Shown here: one piece after another, positions 1-7,424 of the stretch
Numbering within the stretch: position 1 is the stretch's first letter
Layout of the letters: every line of letters begins with the position of its first letter
Assembly: GCA_000746765.1 (NCBI GenBank)
Contig: JOSY01000010.1
Location: forward strand, 1 to 61,492
DNA length: 61,492 bases
DNA from: Marine Group I thaumarchaeote SCGC AAA799-D11
GTDB lineage: Archaea; Thermoproteota; Nitrososphaeria; Nitrososphaerales; Nitrosopumilaceae
Direction: 5' to 3'
Made by a program: the position numbers and the translations under genes
Notes under the pieces: model-generated
What the model was told of the DNA's origin: nothing
The model's database searches: none
The model's input: the letters and a program-made list of their open reading frames with translations, nothing else

Positions 1-61
1 TTGATGATTTCATGGAACAGTGATCTGGGAATTTAGCTTTAGATCTGCTTATGGAATTTGA

Positions 62-919
62 TTAATCATGTTGTGAAAATTGATGGTTTCTACACAGCCT
101 TGATTCCCATTTTTTGTTAAATACAAAGTCGGCTGCTATTGCACTAATCATAGGCGCTGCAAATAATGGAAGATAAAAAATGATTCCTTCAGATGTAAAT
201 ATGTTTGATGTAATATTCATCACAATAAAGGCTAATGCTGCACCACTGGTTGCACCAAATCTATTCTGTGTTTTTGATGATGTCCAAAATACTAACGAAT
301 ATGCAAATGGAATTAAAACAAAACTAAGAATGATTGCAACGTAGGGATCTGGATTAAAATCATGCGATTCACCTTCTGAGATTGGCAACACAAAAAAGAA
401 GATCAGCCACATTATGCTAAACCAAAATACTCCATAAGTTATTGGTAGAATTATCCTAAAGAAGGTATTTTTTTCTTGCAAGTGAAAGTTAATTCTTGAA
501 AATCCAATAACTGAGCCTACCAACGTGATTAGAATTCCTAAGGCAAGTGTTATGTGTGTTGGACTAAGTAATCCATCTAATCCAAAGAGTTCATGCCAGT
601 AAAAGTCTCCGGGTCCTGCGGCAACCTGAATTAATACTCCTATTACTATTAGCTTGAACCCTGTTGCAAATGATTCTGTTCTGAGTTCTTTTCTTCTAAG
701 ATACATCACAGAACTCATTATTGCACTAATTACACTAATCCCAACACCAAGATACAATATTCCATGTGATGGTGTAAAAAATGTCTCAGGCTCTCTTAGC
801 AAATGTGATGTAATGTCCCAACTTGCACCCCACATTGCAAGAGTTGTTCCAGATAATGCAACAAGAAATACTATTGTAGGAAGTTTCACTTGAGATTTTT
901 GTAAATATTCTGTTGTCAT
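62..919 (-). CDS. Predicted polytopic membrane protein (unknown family)
   Basis: I do not recognise the family. The 285 residues contain about seven or eight hydrophobic segments of 18-22 residues joined by short loops, so the protein lies in the cytoplasmic membrane. Histidines sit in or beside predicted helices (FTPSHG, FYWHELFG, SPTHITLALG) and could bind a metal or haem, but that is a guess. It starts with ATG at 919 and follows rpl10 on the same strand after a 78-bp gap, so it could be read through from the ribosomal operon. The coding status is clear; the role is not. Confidence 0.8.
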   Translation of the reverse strand: MTTEYLQKSQVKLPTIVFLVALSGTTLAMWGASWDITSHLLREPETFFTPSHGILYLGVGISVISAIMSSVMYLRRKELRTESFATGFKLIVIGVLIQVAAGPGDFYWHELFGLDGLLSPTHITLALGILITLVGSVIGFSRINFHLQEKNTFFRIILPITYGVFWFSIMWLIFFFVLPISEGESHDFNPDPYVAIILSFVLIPFAYSLVFWTSSKTQNRFGATSGAALAFIVMNITSNIFTSEGIIFYLPLFAAPMISAIAADFVFNKKWESRLCRNHQFSQHD

Positions 920-997
920 TAACTCAAATCAATGTTATTATGTTCATAAATGATTCTACTTTTTTTAAAAGTTAGCACTTGGCAAGAATTTTTTGTT

Positions 998-1864
998 TTA
1001 TGCTGGGGTGTAATCTTTTGCTTGACCTGCAATAGATCTTGCTTGAGCATCTGCCTTTTGCAAGATTTGCTCTTTTGTCTCATCAGTCATGTAACCTGAT
1101 TCAACAGATACAGAACGTGCTGATTGTGCTGCTTTGGCCAAGATCTGTTCGATGTTTTCTGGTGTGACATGTGCTACCTCGATAGATAATGAAATTGCTT
1201 CTTGGTGTGCTTGTGCAAATTCGTCTCTTATCTTGTCAACATCAATTATCATCTCTTCTTCAGCGTACTTGAGTCCGTCCTCAAGTGCTGTGTATAATGA
1301 AATTCCAGCTTCTACTGGTTTGATATCTAATTTGCCTAAAATTGCTGCCAGTTTCTCATTTATTGCCTCACCTTTTTTGACTGGTGTGGAGTCTTTTGCA
1401 ATCCAGATTGTACCTTGGTCAATCTTGGTTGGGATTCCTGCCTCTTTGAATTCTGTAAGCATTGGACCTGGTGCAATTCCTGTGTTCTTTTCTTGAACTA
1501 CAACATCAATGCTTGCAATGTCTCCGCCTCTTGCCATCATCATGATCTTGTTCTTTGCCAAGAGTACGTTAAGCTTGAATGGTGACATGTTTGTAAACAT
1601 GAGCATTATTTGTCCTTTGAATTCTCCAATCATGTCTTTCATTCCTGGAATATCTGAATTCTCTAATGCTTTTTGTGCAACTTTATCTTTGATGCTGAAA
1701 AATTCTACATCATCTTTGAGAGTTTTTCTTAAAGGTAGTATCTGAGTAGAACGTACCTTATTCATTTTGATAACTGCCATTACTTTGTATTTTTTTGGAA
1801 GCTCTTGTAATTGTTGGAACATCTGAGCTTTTCTTTTAGGATAAGTAGTTCTATTTTCATGCAA
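998..1864 (-). CDS. rpl10: Ribosomal protein uL10 (P0)
   Basis: Stalk-base protein of the large subunit; it anchors the L12 stalk dimers that recruit translation factors. At 288 aa it matches archaeal P0 (longer than bacterial L10), with the N-terminal RNA-binding domain (RKAQMFQQLQELPKKYKVM), the archaeal insertion, and a C-terminal helical part that would carry L12 dimers. It starts at TTG 1864, overlapping the end of rpl1 by 8 bp, so the two are translationally coupled. rpl12, the usual next gene, is not found downstream; a membrane protein follows instead. The extreme C-terminus lacks the acidic DDDMGFGLFD-like tail of some P-proteins. Confidence 0.95.
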   Translation of the reverse strand: MHENRTTYPKRKAQMFQQLQELPKKYKVMAVIKMNKVRSTQILPLRKTLKDDVEFFSIKDKVAQKALENSDIPGMKDMIGEFKGQIMLMFTNMSPFKLNVLLAKNKIMMMARGGDIASIDVVVQEKNTGIAPGPMLTEFKEAGIPTKIDQGTIWIAKDSTPVKKGEAINEKLAAILGKLDIKPVEAGISLYTALEDGLKYAEEEMIIDVDKIRDEFAQAHQEAISLSIEVAHVTPENIEQILAKAAQSARSVSVESGYMTDETKEQILQKADAQARSIAGQAKDYTPA

Positions 1865-2519
1865 ATTTCTTCTTAACCTCTTGTAGTTGTTTGATTGGTT
1901 TTCCCATTGTTGTTTTGATCATGACTCTTTTCATGTTCTTCTCACCGTTTGGTAATTTTTTTTCAATTGAACTTAGAACTGCATGTGCATTGACTGCCAA
2001 GTCTGCATCATCCATTGACTCGTCTCCAATCTTACATGAGACAGAAAGCGATGCTCTTGTTCTAACTTTAATTGATGATCTAAATCTTGCTAAAAATGAT
2101 TCAATAGGTGCATTAAATGGAACTGGTGTTGGCATTTTTCCTCTGGGACCTAATAGTTGACCCAAAGTTTTACCGACTGTTGGCATGATTTGTGTATCTG
2201 CCAAAAAGAAATCATATTTGTTGATGAATTTTCTAGACTCTCTTTTGTTTGCTCCAAATTTGTCTAGTTCTTCACTTCCGATAACAGAGTCTGCTTTTGC
2301 TGCTTTTGCTTTTGTTCCCATGTCTCCTGTTGCAATAACACATACTGTTGCAGGAGAACTGGTCTTTGGAAGCTGAACAACTTCGTTGAGTGCAAATCCT
2401 TTCTTGACATCAATATCTTTGAAATTGACAATCAACTCTATTGACTGCTTGAACTTTTTAGCTTTAGTTGCAGTCTTTGCCTCTTTTACCATATCAGCTA
2501 GTTGAGCCTCTGTAATCAT
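1857..2519 (-). CDS. rpl1: Ribosomal protein uL1
   Basis: L1-stalk protein of the 50S subunit, which binds 23S rRNA at the E site; archaeal L1 often also represses its own mRNA. The family signature region is present (GKTLGQLLGPRGKMPTP, residues about 130-145). An upstream in-frame TTG at 2528 exists, but a TATA-like element at 2542-2550 on this strand lies 27 nt before ATG 2519, so I choose ATG 2519 (220 aa, leaderless). It is the first gene of the rpl1-rpl10 operon and is divergent from an Lrp regulator. Confidence 0.94.
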   Translation of the reverse strand: MITEAQLADMVKEAKTATKAKKFKQSIELIVNFKDIDVKKGFALNEVVQLPKTSSPATVCVIATGDMGTKAKAAKADSVIGSEELDKFGANKRESRKFINKYDFFLADTQIMPTVGKTLGQLLGPRGKMPTPVPFNAPIESFLARFRSSIKVRTRASLSVSCKIGDESMDDADLAVNAHAVLSSIEKKLPNGEKNMKRVMIKTTMGKPIKQLQEVKKKFA

Positions 2520-2541
2520 TACGAACAATTTCGAGAAAGCC

Positions 2542-2550
2542 TACTTAAAA
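2542..2550 (-). promoter_or_regulatory. TATA-like promoter element of rpl1-rpl10
   Basis: On the minus strand the sequence reads TTTTAAGTA, centred about 27 nt before ATG 2519. This spacing matches an archaeal TATA box whose transcript begins at or next to the start codon, and it supports ATG 2519 over the upstream TTG. Confidence 0.6.
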
Positions 2551-2650
2551 TCGTTTAGAGGCAGGGATTAGGTTGGTGCAGTTTATTTTAAAAAATTTCA
2601 TTTTTTGCCCAAAATAATTGAAAATACACAACAAATTTGTCTCAAAACCT

Positions 2651-2660
2651 ACATATATTA
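2651..2660 (+). promoter_or_regulatory. TATA-like promoter element of the Lrp regulator gene
   Basis: The AT-rich stretch ACATATATTA lies about 31 nt before an in-frame TTG at 2687. It is downstream of the longest possible start (TTG 2618), so the longer form would not be encoded by a transcript from this promoter. Confidence 0.5.
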
Positions 2661-2686
2661 AATCACAACGAGAATTTTCGAATACC

Positions 2687-3151
2687 TTGCACAGATTTGA
2701 TGAACTAGATATGAAATTGCTCTTTGAATTAACAAAGGACGGCTCGATCTCAGTTCCAGTATTGTCAAAGAAACTTGGAATCAACGCATCTGTGCTTTAC
2801 AGCCGAATAAAGAGACTAGTAAAAAAGAAACTGATTAAGAAATTCACAGTAGAAATTGATGACTCTTTGTTAGGAATTGGTGTCAAGGCAAACGTTGGAA
2901 TCAACAGAGATCCAAAGTTCAAAGATGCAATTCACAAAAAATTCATGGAAACCCCTGAGGTAGTCTCAATCTCTGAGGTTACTGGTAGATTTGATATTAT
3001 GATTCAAGTCTATTCAAAGAACCTCGAATCGCTTCACTCTGTAGTAATTGAAAAGATTGGTAAAATTCAAGGAATTCAAAATACAGAAACCTTTGTGGAA
3101 TTGCAAAAAACAGACAAAGATCCAGTATATCTTAACGAATTAACATCATAA
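2687..3151 (+). CDS. Lrp/AsnC-family transcriptional regulator
   Basis: DNA-binding regulator of the feast/famine type, with an N-terminal winged helix (MHRFDELDMKLLFELTKDGS, then VLSKKLGINASVLYSRIKRL as the recognition region) and a C-terminal RAM ligand-binding domain (VVSISEVTGRFDIMIQVYSKN). Ligand unknown. The frame is open back to TTG 2618 (177 aa), but Lrp proteins normally begin just before the 'LDELD' motif and a TATA-like element lies at 2651-2660, so TTG 2687 (154 aa) is preferred. It is divergently placed from rpl1. Confidence 0.88.
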   Translation: MHRFDELDMKLLFELTKDGSISVPVLSKKLGINASVLYSRIKRLVKKKLIKKFTVEIDDSLLGIGVKANVGINRDPKFKDAIHKKFMETPEVVSISEVTGRFDIMIQVYSKNLESLHSVVIEKIGKIQGIQNTETFVELQKTDKDPVYLNELTS

Positions 3152-3190
3152 TACATCATCTATTAATAATCAAACAAACTAGGAATCAAC

Positions 3191-3295
3191 ATGTCTGAAG
3201 AAAAACAAATTTTCTATTGTGAACTATCAAACAAGAAGAGAAAAGAACAATACGGTATTGATACTGCACAAGAAAAGTCTGAAAAACCACATTAA
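3191..3295 (+). CDS. Small hypothetical protein, 34 aa
   Basis: A short ORF with ATG start, MSEEKQIFYCELSNKKRKEQ followed by an acidic/basic tail. It has one Cys and is highly charged. It follows the Lrp gene by 39 bp on the same strand. Function unknown; codon use resembles neighbours and the start is well placed, but a 34-residue ORF is weak evidence alone. Confidence 0.45.
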   Translation: MSEEKQIFYCELSNKKRKEQYGIDTAQEKSEKPH

Positions 3296-3341
3296 ATACA
3301 AAATTATCAATGCTTAAGTCTTTAACATGTGTTATAGATTC

Positions 3342-3467
3342 ATGGGTGAGACTGAACTTTACACTTGTAAAAACTGTGGTGCTGAATTCCCCTCAACTGA
3401 AGTTAGACTGTATTGCAAAGTTTGCAAATCAAATCTAGATAAGACAGGACAACTCCCTAAACTCTAA
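3342..3467 (+). CDS. Small zinc-ribbon protein, 41 aa
   Basis: Contains two CxxC knuckles (YTCKNCGAEF ... YCKVCKSN) that form a rubredoxin/zinc-ribbon-like site, so it probably binds one zinc ion. The ATG at 3342 lies 29 nt after CTTAAG at 3313-3318, which fits a leaderless mRNA; an in-frame ATG at 3327 is the alternative (46 aa). Many thaumarchaeal genomes carry families of such tiny zinc proteins; the partner or role is unknown. Confidence 0.7.
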   Translation: MGETELYTCKNCGAEFPSTEVRLYCKVCKSNLDKTGQLPKL

Positions 3468-3498
3468 ATTCATAAGTTGCAAATTATTGAATCATTTT

Positions 3499-3609
3499 AT
3501 GGATAAACGAGATGCTGCATTCTTGGTAGGTATTATTGGTGGAACTGGAACTGCAGTAGGAATTGTAATCCTTTTGGCAAACGGCTTTATCAAAAACCCA
3601 TTCATTTAG
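3499..3609 (+). CDS. Small single-pass membrane protein, 36 aa
   Basis: MDKRDAAFLVGIIGGTGTAV begins the protein; a single hydrophobic segment runs from about residue 8 to 28, with glycines in the helix and a short C-terminus (KNPFI). The form suggests a one-helix membrane microprotein, perhaps a subunit of a larger complex. Begins 31 bp after the zinc-ribbon gene. Confidence 0.6.
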   Translation: MDKRDAAFLVGIIGGTGTAVGIVILLANGFIKNPFI

Positions 3610-3660
3610 AATTTTAAAATCTGATTATAAAAATAAGAAAAAAGAAGAGAAAAAAGTCTT

Positions 3661-3978
3661 CTATTGATCCATTTTTTCTAACATATCTACCACATTCTCA
3701 AATTCGATTAATGGTACAATTTTGACTTCGTTGAAGCTTGCTACACCTCCTTCCATTGCTAATTGTTGAATTAGGTGAGGATCTTCTGCATCAACAATCC
3801 ACAAGAATGTGTGTTCTAGTGCAGAGTGGAATCTGCCAATAATTTTGTTGATTTTGTGTTTTGAACAGACTTCCTTCATGTCTCTTTTTCCGATCTTTAC
3901 CATCATCTCTCTGTTTTTTTGATTGTTGATTGGACAAGCGTCAATTTCGTGTCTACCGTAAATTCCGTATAATGCCAT
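3661..3978 (-). CDS. DUF3303-like small alpha/beta protein
   Basis: A 105-aa soluble protein. The central segment IIGRFHSALEHTFLWIVDA and the alternating beta/alpha pattern resemble the dimeric ferredoxin-like (DUF3303/EthD-like) fold, in which the invariant G-R-F/W-H-S motif lines a small cavity; this is a family-level guess. The gene has a strong Shine-Dalgarno site 4 nt before ATG and a long upstream region with dyads shared with the divergent HxlR regulator, which suggests HxlR controls it. Confidence 0.75.
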   Translation of the reverse strand: MALYGIYGRHEIDACPINNQKNREMMVKIGKRDMKEVCSKHKINKIIGRFHSALEHTFLWIVDAEDPHLIQQLAMEGGVASFNEVKIVPLIEFENVVDMLEKMDQ

Positions 3979-3982
3979 ACTT

Positions 3983-3991
3983 TCACCTCCT
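3983..3991 (-). promoter_or_regulatory. Strong Shine-Dalgarno site
   Basis: On the minus strand the sequence reads AGGAGGTGA, nearly full complementarity to the archaeal 16S 3' end, with core GGAGG 7 nt before ATG 3978. Most first genes in this window look leaderless, so this shows the 3978 gene is translated from an mRNA with a 5' leader. Confidence 0.75.
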
Positions 3992-4113
3992 TTTTACCTC
4001 AACAGTAAGAGAGTGAATACCAAAACCAATCTGGGGATAGGCTCTTGACATAGGGGCACAAGTTTTGAATAAATTGCAGGTTGTGCTTTTGTGTTGTTTT
4101 TGGTCTTCATCTA

Positions 4114-4130
4114 ACTTACCTAAGGTAAGT
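4114..4130. promoter_or_regulatory. Inverted-repeat operator 1 (HxlR-type candidate)
   Basis: Perfect 7-bp arms ACTTACC and GGTAAGT separated by TAA. On the minus strand it lies about 25 nt downstream of a TATA-like element (TATAAATA, about 4143-4152), close to where transcription toward the 3978 gene would start, so a bound protein would repress that gene. The right half (CTAAGGTAAGT) recurs before the HxlR start. Confidence 0.65.
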
Positions 4131-4188
4131 AACTATTGATACTATATTTATAGCAGAAAGGGAAACACTCTACATTAGATTACTATAT

Positions 4189-4235
4189 GGTAACTACCTC
4201 TTTATTAGTAACTATACTAAGGTAAGTATTAATAC
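4189..4235. promoter_or_regulatory. Cluster of dyads over the HxlR promoter
   Basis: Three small dyads are packed here: GGTA-AC-TACC (4189-4198), TTAGTA-ACTA-TACTAA (4205-4220) and the palindrome GTATTAATAC (4226-4235). The last also forms the TATA-like element about 30 nt before GTG 4257. A second copy of CTAAGGTAAGT (from 4217) links them to operator 1. The layout suggests autoregulation by the HxlR protein. Confidence 0.55.
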
Positions 4236-4256
4236 ACTTTCTTCTCATGCTTTATT

Positions 4257-4658
4257 GTGAGCGAAGCAACACTTGAGCATATGATAAAAAACTGTCCTGT
4301 AGATAACACCTTTAAGATAATTGGAAAAAAATTCACTTTTCATATTATTCGCAATATGGCAATGAGAAATCAAACAAGATTCAATGAATTTCTGGGGACA
4401 ATTGAGAATATCAATCCAAAGACTCTTTCTTTACGACTAAAGGAACTAGAAGAAACAGATCTCATTGAGAGAACCGTCTATGATGAAATCCCAATTAGAA
4501 TAGAGTACACCTTGACAAAAAAAGGCAAAGACCTTCAGGGAATAATTGACCAGATGGCGGCCTTTTCAATGAAACATTACCCAAAGACGGTATTCAAAGA
4601 TGGAAAAAAGAGAAACTACAAACAAGTTTTCAAAAAACCTGTAACTGTTCTTCATTAA
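4257..4658 (+). CDS. HxlR-family winged-helix transcriptional regulator
   Basis: The 133-aa protein has the HxlR pattern: a Cys near the N-terminus (NCPVDNTFKIIGKKFTFHII, Cys 13), then the winged helix (RFNEFLGTIENINPKTLSLR as recognition helix region) and the wing (LTKKGKDLQGI). Such regulators bind as dimers to inverted repeats and often sense thiol, redox or aldehyde stress through the N-terminal Cys. GTG 4257 is about 30 nt after the TATA-like palindrome, so the mRNA is probably leaderless. Dyads in the 278-bp divergent region suggest control of itself and of the 3978 gene. Confidence 0.88.
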   Translation: MSEATLEHMIKNCPVDNTFKIIGKKFTFHIIRNMAMRNQTRFNEFLGTIENINPKTLSLRLKELEETDLIERTVYDEIPIRIEYTLTKKGKDLQGIIDQMAAFSMKHYPKTVFKDGKKRNYKQVFKKPVTVLH

Positions 4659-4732
4659 AACAAAGTTCTTGTCATTAATCCATATTACAAACATATGATT
4701 AAGTAGAAATTGCAAAAACTAGACTTGGCGAC

Positions 4733-5080
4733 GTGGAAAAAACTGTAATTATTGTAGATGACAATAGGAAAATAATTGAAGCTGTTTCAGACTTGTTAGT
4801 CAAACACTCATTCAAAGTCTTAGGAACAGGAATTAATGGTCAGGAAGCTGTAAATCTCTACAAATCCCTGAATCCTGACTATGTAGTCATGGATATAGAG
4901 ATGCCAAAGTATGACGGACTATATGGAATTGATGAAATTCTAAAAGTTGACTTTGATGCAAAAATCATAGTAATGTCTACTGATGAGAAATACGAACAAC
5001 AAACTATTGGAAAGGCGGCACGTTTCTTGGTAAAACCCAATCAGATTATCTCTTTGCCAAAAATCCTAAATTCAATATAG
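4733..5080 (+). CDS. Single-domain response regulator (CheY-like receiver)
   Basis: A 115-aa receiver domain without output domain. The active site is complete: acidic pair Asp9-Asp10, phospho-acceptor Asp54 (VMDIEMP), Ser82/Thr83 switch and Lys101 (FLVKP). It would receive phosphate from a histidine kinase and signal by protein contacts. GTG start; a TTAAGTA element lies about 34 nt upstream. No kinase is adjacent; the only one in the window (about 41 kb) is frameshifted. Confidence 0.92.
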   Translation: MEKTVIIVDDNRKIIEAVSDLLVKHSFKVLGTGINGQEAVNLYKSLNPDYVVMDIEMPKYDGLYGIDEILKVDFDAKIIVMSTDEKYEQQTIGKAARFLVKPNQIISLPKILNSI

Positions 5081-5100
5081 GCTGATTTTTTAGAAATTTT

Positions 5101-5241
5101 ATGAAAACAGAAAACGAAGTTGCAGAATATAGAAAAGAAATTGAACAAAGATTGGTAAGTGCCGAATCAATGGATGCAATGAAGTATTATCAAGGTGTTC
5201 TTAGAGCACTTGAATGGGTAGTAACTGGTAATGATGTTTAG
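5101..5241 (+). CDS. Small hypothetical protein, 46 aa
   Basis: ATG-started ORF whose product (MKTENEVAEYRKEIEQRLVS..., ending ALEWVVTGNDV) is predicted to be nearly all helical and charged. It starts 20 bp after the receiver gene and may be co-transcribed with it. Function unknown. Confidence 0.6.
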   Translation: MKTENEVAEYRKEIEQRLVSAESMDAMKYYQGVLRALEWVVTGNDV

Positions 5242-5270
5242 ATTTTATACACAAAACCTGTAACTGTGTC

Positions 5271-5459
5271 ATGAACTGCTTTGTATGCTCCAAGAAAAAA
5301 GAAGACTTTGAGGTATGGAGTAACAAGATAGTGATCTCTGCAACTTATGACTCTAAAGTTCAAGATCATGATGTAATTAGAAAATTATCTGAACATGATG
5401 TTATTTGTCATGATTGTATGCAAAAAATTTTAGATGATGTAGATAAAACTCGAGTTTAG
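5271..5459 (+). CDS. Small Cys-rich protein (zinc-binding candidate), 62 aa
   Basis: Two CxxC pairs at the ends of the protein, CFVCSKKKEDF near the N-terminus and VICHDCMQKI near residue 46-49, probably form one zinc site that brings the ends together. It is convergent with rpl11, the stops being directly adjacent. Family not recognised. Confidence 0.72.
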   Translation: MNCFVCSKKKEDFEVWSNKIVISATYDSKVQDHDVIRKLSEHDVICHDCMQKILDDVDKTRV

Positions 5460-5939
5460 TTATTGGAATTTCTCATCCCATTTACCTTCATTGATTTCAG
5501 CCGTGATCTCTTTTGGAGTTTTTCCTTCTACTTTGACTCCTAGAGCAACACATGTACCAATGATGGTTTTTGCAACCGACTTTAGTGATGATGCATAAGA
5601 TTTCTCTAGTTTGGTATTTGCAACTTTAACAATTGAATCCATTGTAACATCTCCTGCCCACTCAGTTCCAGAAGCACCAGATCCTTTTTGGATTCCTGCT
5701 TCTTTCATGATTAGTGCAGCTGCTGATGGGATACCGATTTCAATCTCATACTTTTTGGTATCGCTATCAACAATAACGGTAACTGGAACCTTCATTCCCT
5801 CAAAGTCTTTTGTTTTATCGTTAATTGCATTGATAACTTCCATAATGTTAACTCCAAGCGGACCTAATGCTGGACCCAAAGGTGGACCTGCAGATGCTGC
5901 TGCGCCTGTTACAAGTGATGAAATTTTTTGTTCTCCCAT
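5460..5939 (-). CDS. rpl11: Ribosomal protein uL11
   Basis: L11 binds the GTPase-associated centre of 23S rRNA at the stalk base. The N-terminal domain signature is clear (ASAGPPLGPALGPLGVNIME) and the C-terminal RNA-binding domain follows (SIVKVANTKLEKSY, TIIGTCVALGVKVEG). Length 159 aa is normal. ATG 5939 lies 34 bp after nusG, so secE-nusG-rpl11 form one operon, separated here from rpl1-rpl10 by about 2.9 kb. Confidence 0.96.
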   Translation of the reverse strand: MGEQKISSLVTGAAASAGPPLGPALGPLGVNIMEVINAINDKTKDFEGMKVPVTVIVDSDTKKYEIEIGIPSAAALIMKEAGIQKGSGASGTEWAGDVTMDSIVKVANTKLEKSYASSLKSVAKTIIGTCVALGVKVEGKTPKEITAEINEGKWDEKFQ

Positions 5940-5973
5940 GTTTTATCGCCTCTAAATGAAAATTTAATCCTTC

Positions 5974-6432
5974 CTAACCCTCAGTTGATAGTTTTAGATA
6001 GTTTGCGTCGACTGTAACTGGTAGTTGGTATGATGCATCAAGCAAAACAACTGTAGCTTCTTCTTTGTCTGAGTCAATTCTGGTAATTGTTGCCTTCATT
6101 CCCTTGAATGGCCCTCCGGTGATCTCTACGACATTGTCTACTTCTAGTGTTGAAACTGTTGATTTCTTTACCAAATACCCTTCGATATCTTTGAACTCTA
6201 ATTCTCCTCTTAATTGACCGCGGATGTGTCTGACACCTTCTACTGCCATGTATGCATCACTTGGATTGACTGCTTCAATGACGACATATCCTTTAAGATC
6301 ACTTACCCAAAATACTGATTGAATGTTAATTTGATTAGCATTAGCTTTTGCTTCTAATAATCTCATTACCACTTTTTCTTGTCCACCAGTGGTTCTAATT
6401 GCAAACAAATGTGATTTTACTTCCTCAGACAA
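5974..6432 (-). CDS. spt5: Transcription elongation factor NusG/Spt5
   Basis: The archaeal Spt5 that with Spt4 clamps RNA polymerase for processivity. The NGN domain is at the N-terminus (FAIRTTGGQEKVVMRLLEA ... GYVVIEA ... VRHIRG) and the KOW motif near residues 105-125 (EITGGPFKGMKATITRID). It starts with TTG 6432, two bases after the secE stop codon. Length 152 aa is typical. Confidence 0.95.
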   Translation of the reverse strand: MSEEVKSHLFAIRTTGGQEKVVMRLLEAKANANQINIQSVFWVSDLKGYVVIEAVNPSDAYMAVEGVRHIRGQLRGELEFKDIEGYLVKKSTVSTLEVDNVVEITGGPFKGMKATITRIDSDKEEATVVLLDASYQLPVTVDANYLKLSTEG

Positions 6433-6434
6433 TT

Positions 6435-6608
6435 TTACCTACCAAATGTGATCACCGAAAAGACGAACTGAATAATAAATCCAATTACACCAACTCCTCC
6501 AATACCTAACAATACCAATCTGAGATGCTGTTTATACTCATCTTTGTCTGGCTTTTTGGCCATTTTCAAGGTATTTGCCATATTTTTCAAAGTCTGCTTC
6601 GGGTTCAT
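6435..6608 (-). CDS. secE: Preprotein translocase subunit SecE (Sec61 gamma)
   Basis: A 57-aa protein: basic amphipathic N-terminal helix (MNPKQTLKNMANTLKMAKKP), then DEYKQHLRLVLLGIGGVGVI and a single transmembrane helix to the C-terminus. This is the standard archaeal SecE layout and it clamps SecY. It precedes nusG as in most archaea. Its TATA-like element (AGATATAAGG on the minus strand, about 6630-6639) gives a leaderless mRNA. Confidence 0.9.
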   Translation of the reverse strand: MNPKQTLKNMANTLKMAKKPDKDEYKQHLRLVLLGIGGVGVIGFIIQFVFSVITFGR

Positions 6609-6615
6609 TGGTGGA

Positions 6616-6639
6616 AATTAATAGGGTCTCCTTATATCT
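6616..6639. promoter_or_regulatory. Overlapping divergent promoters, secE and dtdA
   Basis: Only 39 bp separate the start codons of secE (6608) and dtdA (6648). A minus-strand TATA-like element at about 6630-6639 is 27 nt from the secE start, and a plus-strand one (AATTAAT, about 6616-6622) is 30 nt from the dtdA start. The elements interleave, so initiation in one direction may interfere with the other. Confidence 0.5.
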
Positions 6640-6647
6640 CTTATTTC

Positions 6648-7424
6648 ATGGAACTGCTAGTTGCATACGCCGATGATCCTGCTGGTCATAATATGGCGAA
6701 ATTTCTTTGCAAAGACATGACTCAAGATGGCGATATATTTCGTGGAAAATACTATGATTTGGTAATTATTCCAACTCCTGCAATTTCTGCAGATTGGTTA
6801 GAAGAAAAATATGATTATGACGGATTTGTCTTTTTATCAAAACATGCAGCTGAATCTGGAGTTTTAGCTCTTACTTGTCACAGCACTGGAAACTTTTCAG
6901 AAGCAAAGTTTGGCGGTAAAGACAGACAAGTTGCAATTCCTCACCCTGATTTACAAAAGAAATACCTTCAAACTCTAAAGAATCACCAGTCTGATTTTGC
7001 AGAGTTTGACATTACAATAGAAGCAACACATCACGGACCAACAGATCTCAAAAAACCTGCAATATTCATTGAAATTGGAACCACTGAAAAACAGTGGACT
7101 GATGAGAATCTTTGTCATAGAGTTGCAAAACTAGTTCATGAAGTAATGTCAAATGATATACCAAAAAACCCCGTGGCACTGTGTTTTGGAGGGACTCATT
7201 ATCCTACAAAGTTTACAGAACAACTACTTGATGGGAAATATGCACTTGGAACAGTTGTTCCAAAACATGCATTAGATAATCTTGATGAGGAATTATTCTC
7301 TCATATTATCAAGCAAAACAACATGGCAACTTTTGCTCTGCTAGATTGGAATGGACTGGGACCAAACAAACAAAAGGTTCTTGACCTTCTTGAATCAACT
7401 GAACTTGAGGTAGTGAAACTTTGA
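6648..7424 (+). CDS. dtdA: D-aminoacyl-tRNA deacylase (DtdA/DTD2)
   Basis: Hydrolyses D-amino acids from mischarged tRNAs; the archaeal and plant (GEK1) DTD2 type. Recognised by IIPTPAISADWLEEKYDYDG, LALTCHSTGNFS, the TIEATHHGPTDLKKPAIFIE motif and CFGGTHYPTKFT, with conserved His residues. The frame is open to 6525, but ATG 6648 fits both the family's start and a promoter 30 nt upstream (258 aa). The TGA overlaps the TTG start of the next gene. Confidence 0.92.
   Translation: MELLVAYADDPAGHNMAKFLCKDMTQDGDIFRGKYYDLVIIPTPAISADWLEEKYDYDGFVFLSKHAAESGVLALTCHSTGNFSEAKFGGKDRQVAIPHPDLQKKYLQTLKNHQSDFAEFDITIEATHHGPTDLKKPAIFIEIGTTEKQWTDENLCHRVAKLVHEVMSNDIPKNPVALCFGGTHYPTKFTEQLLDGKYALGTVVPKHALDNLDEELFSHIIKQNNMATFALLDWNGLGPNKQKVLDLLESTELEVVKL

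Noticed and set aside
1-61. Start of the window
   Set aside because: Sixty-one bases with no ORF, motif or repeat that I can support.
6525-6647. N-terminal extension of the dtdA frame
   Set aside because: It overlaps secE on the other strand; ATG 6648 fits the promoter and the family start.
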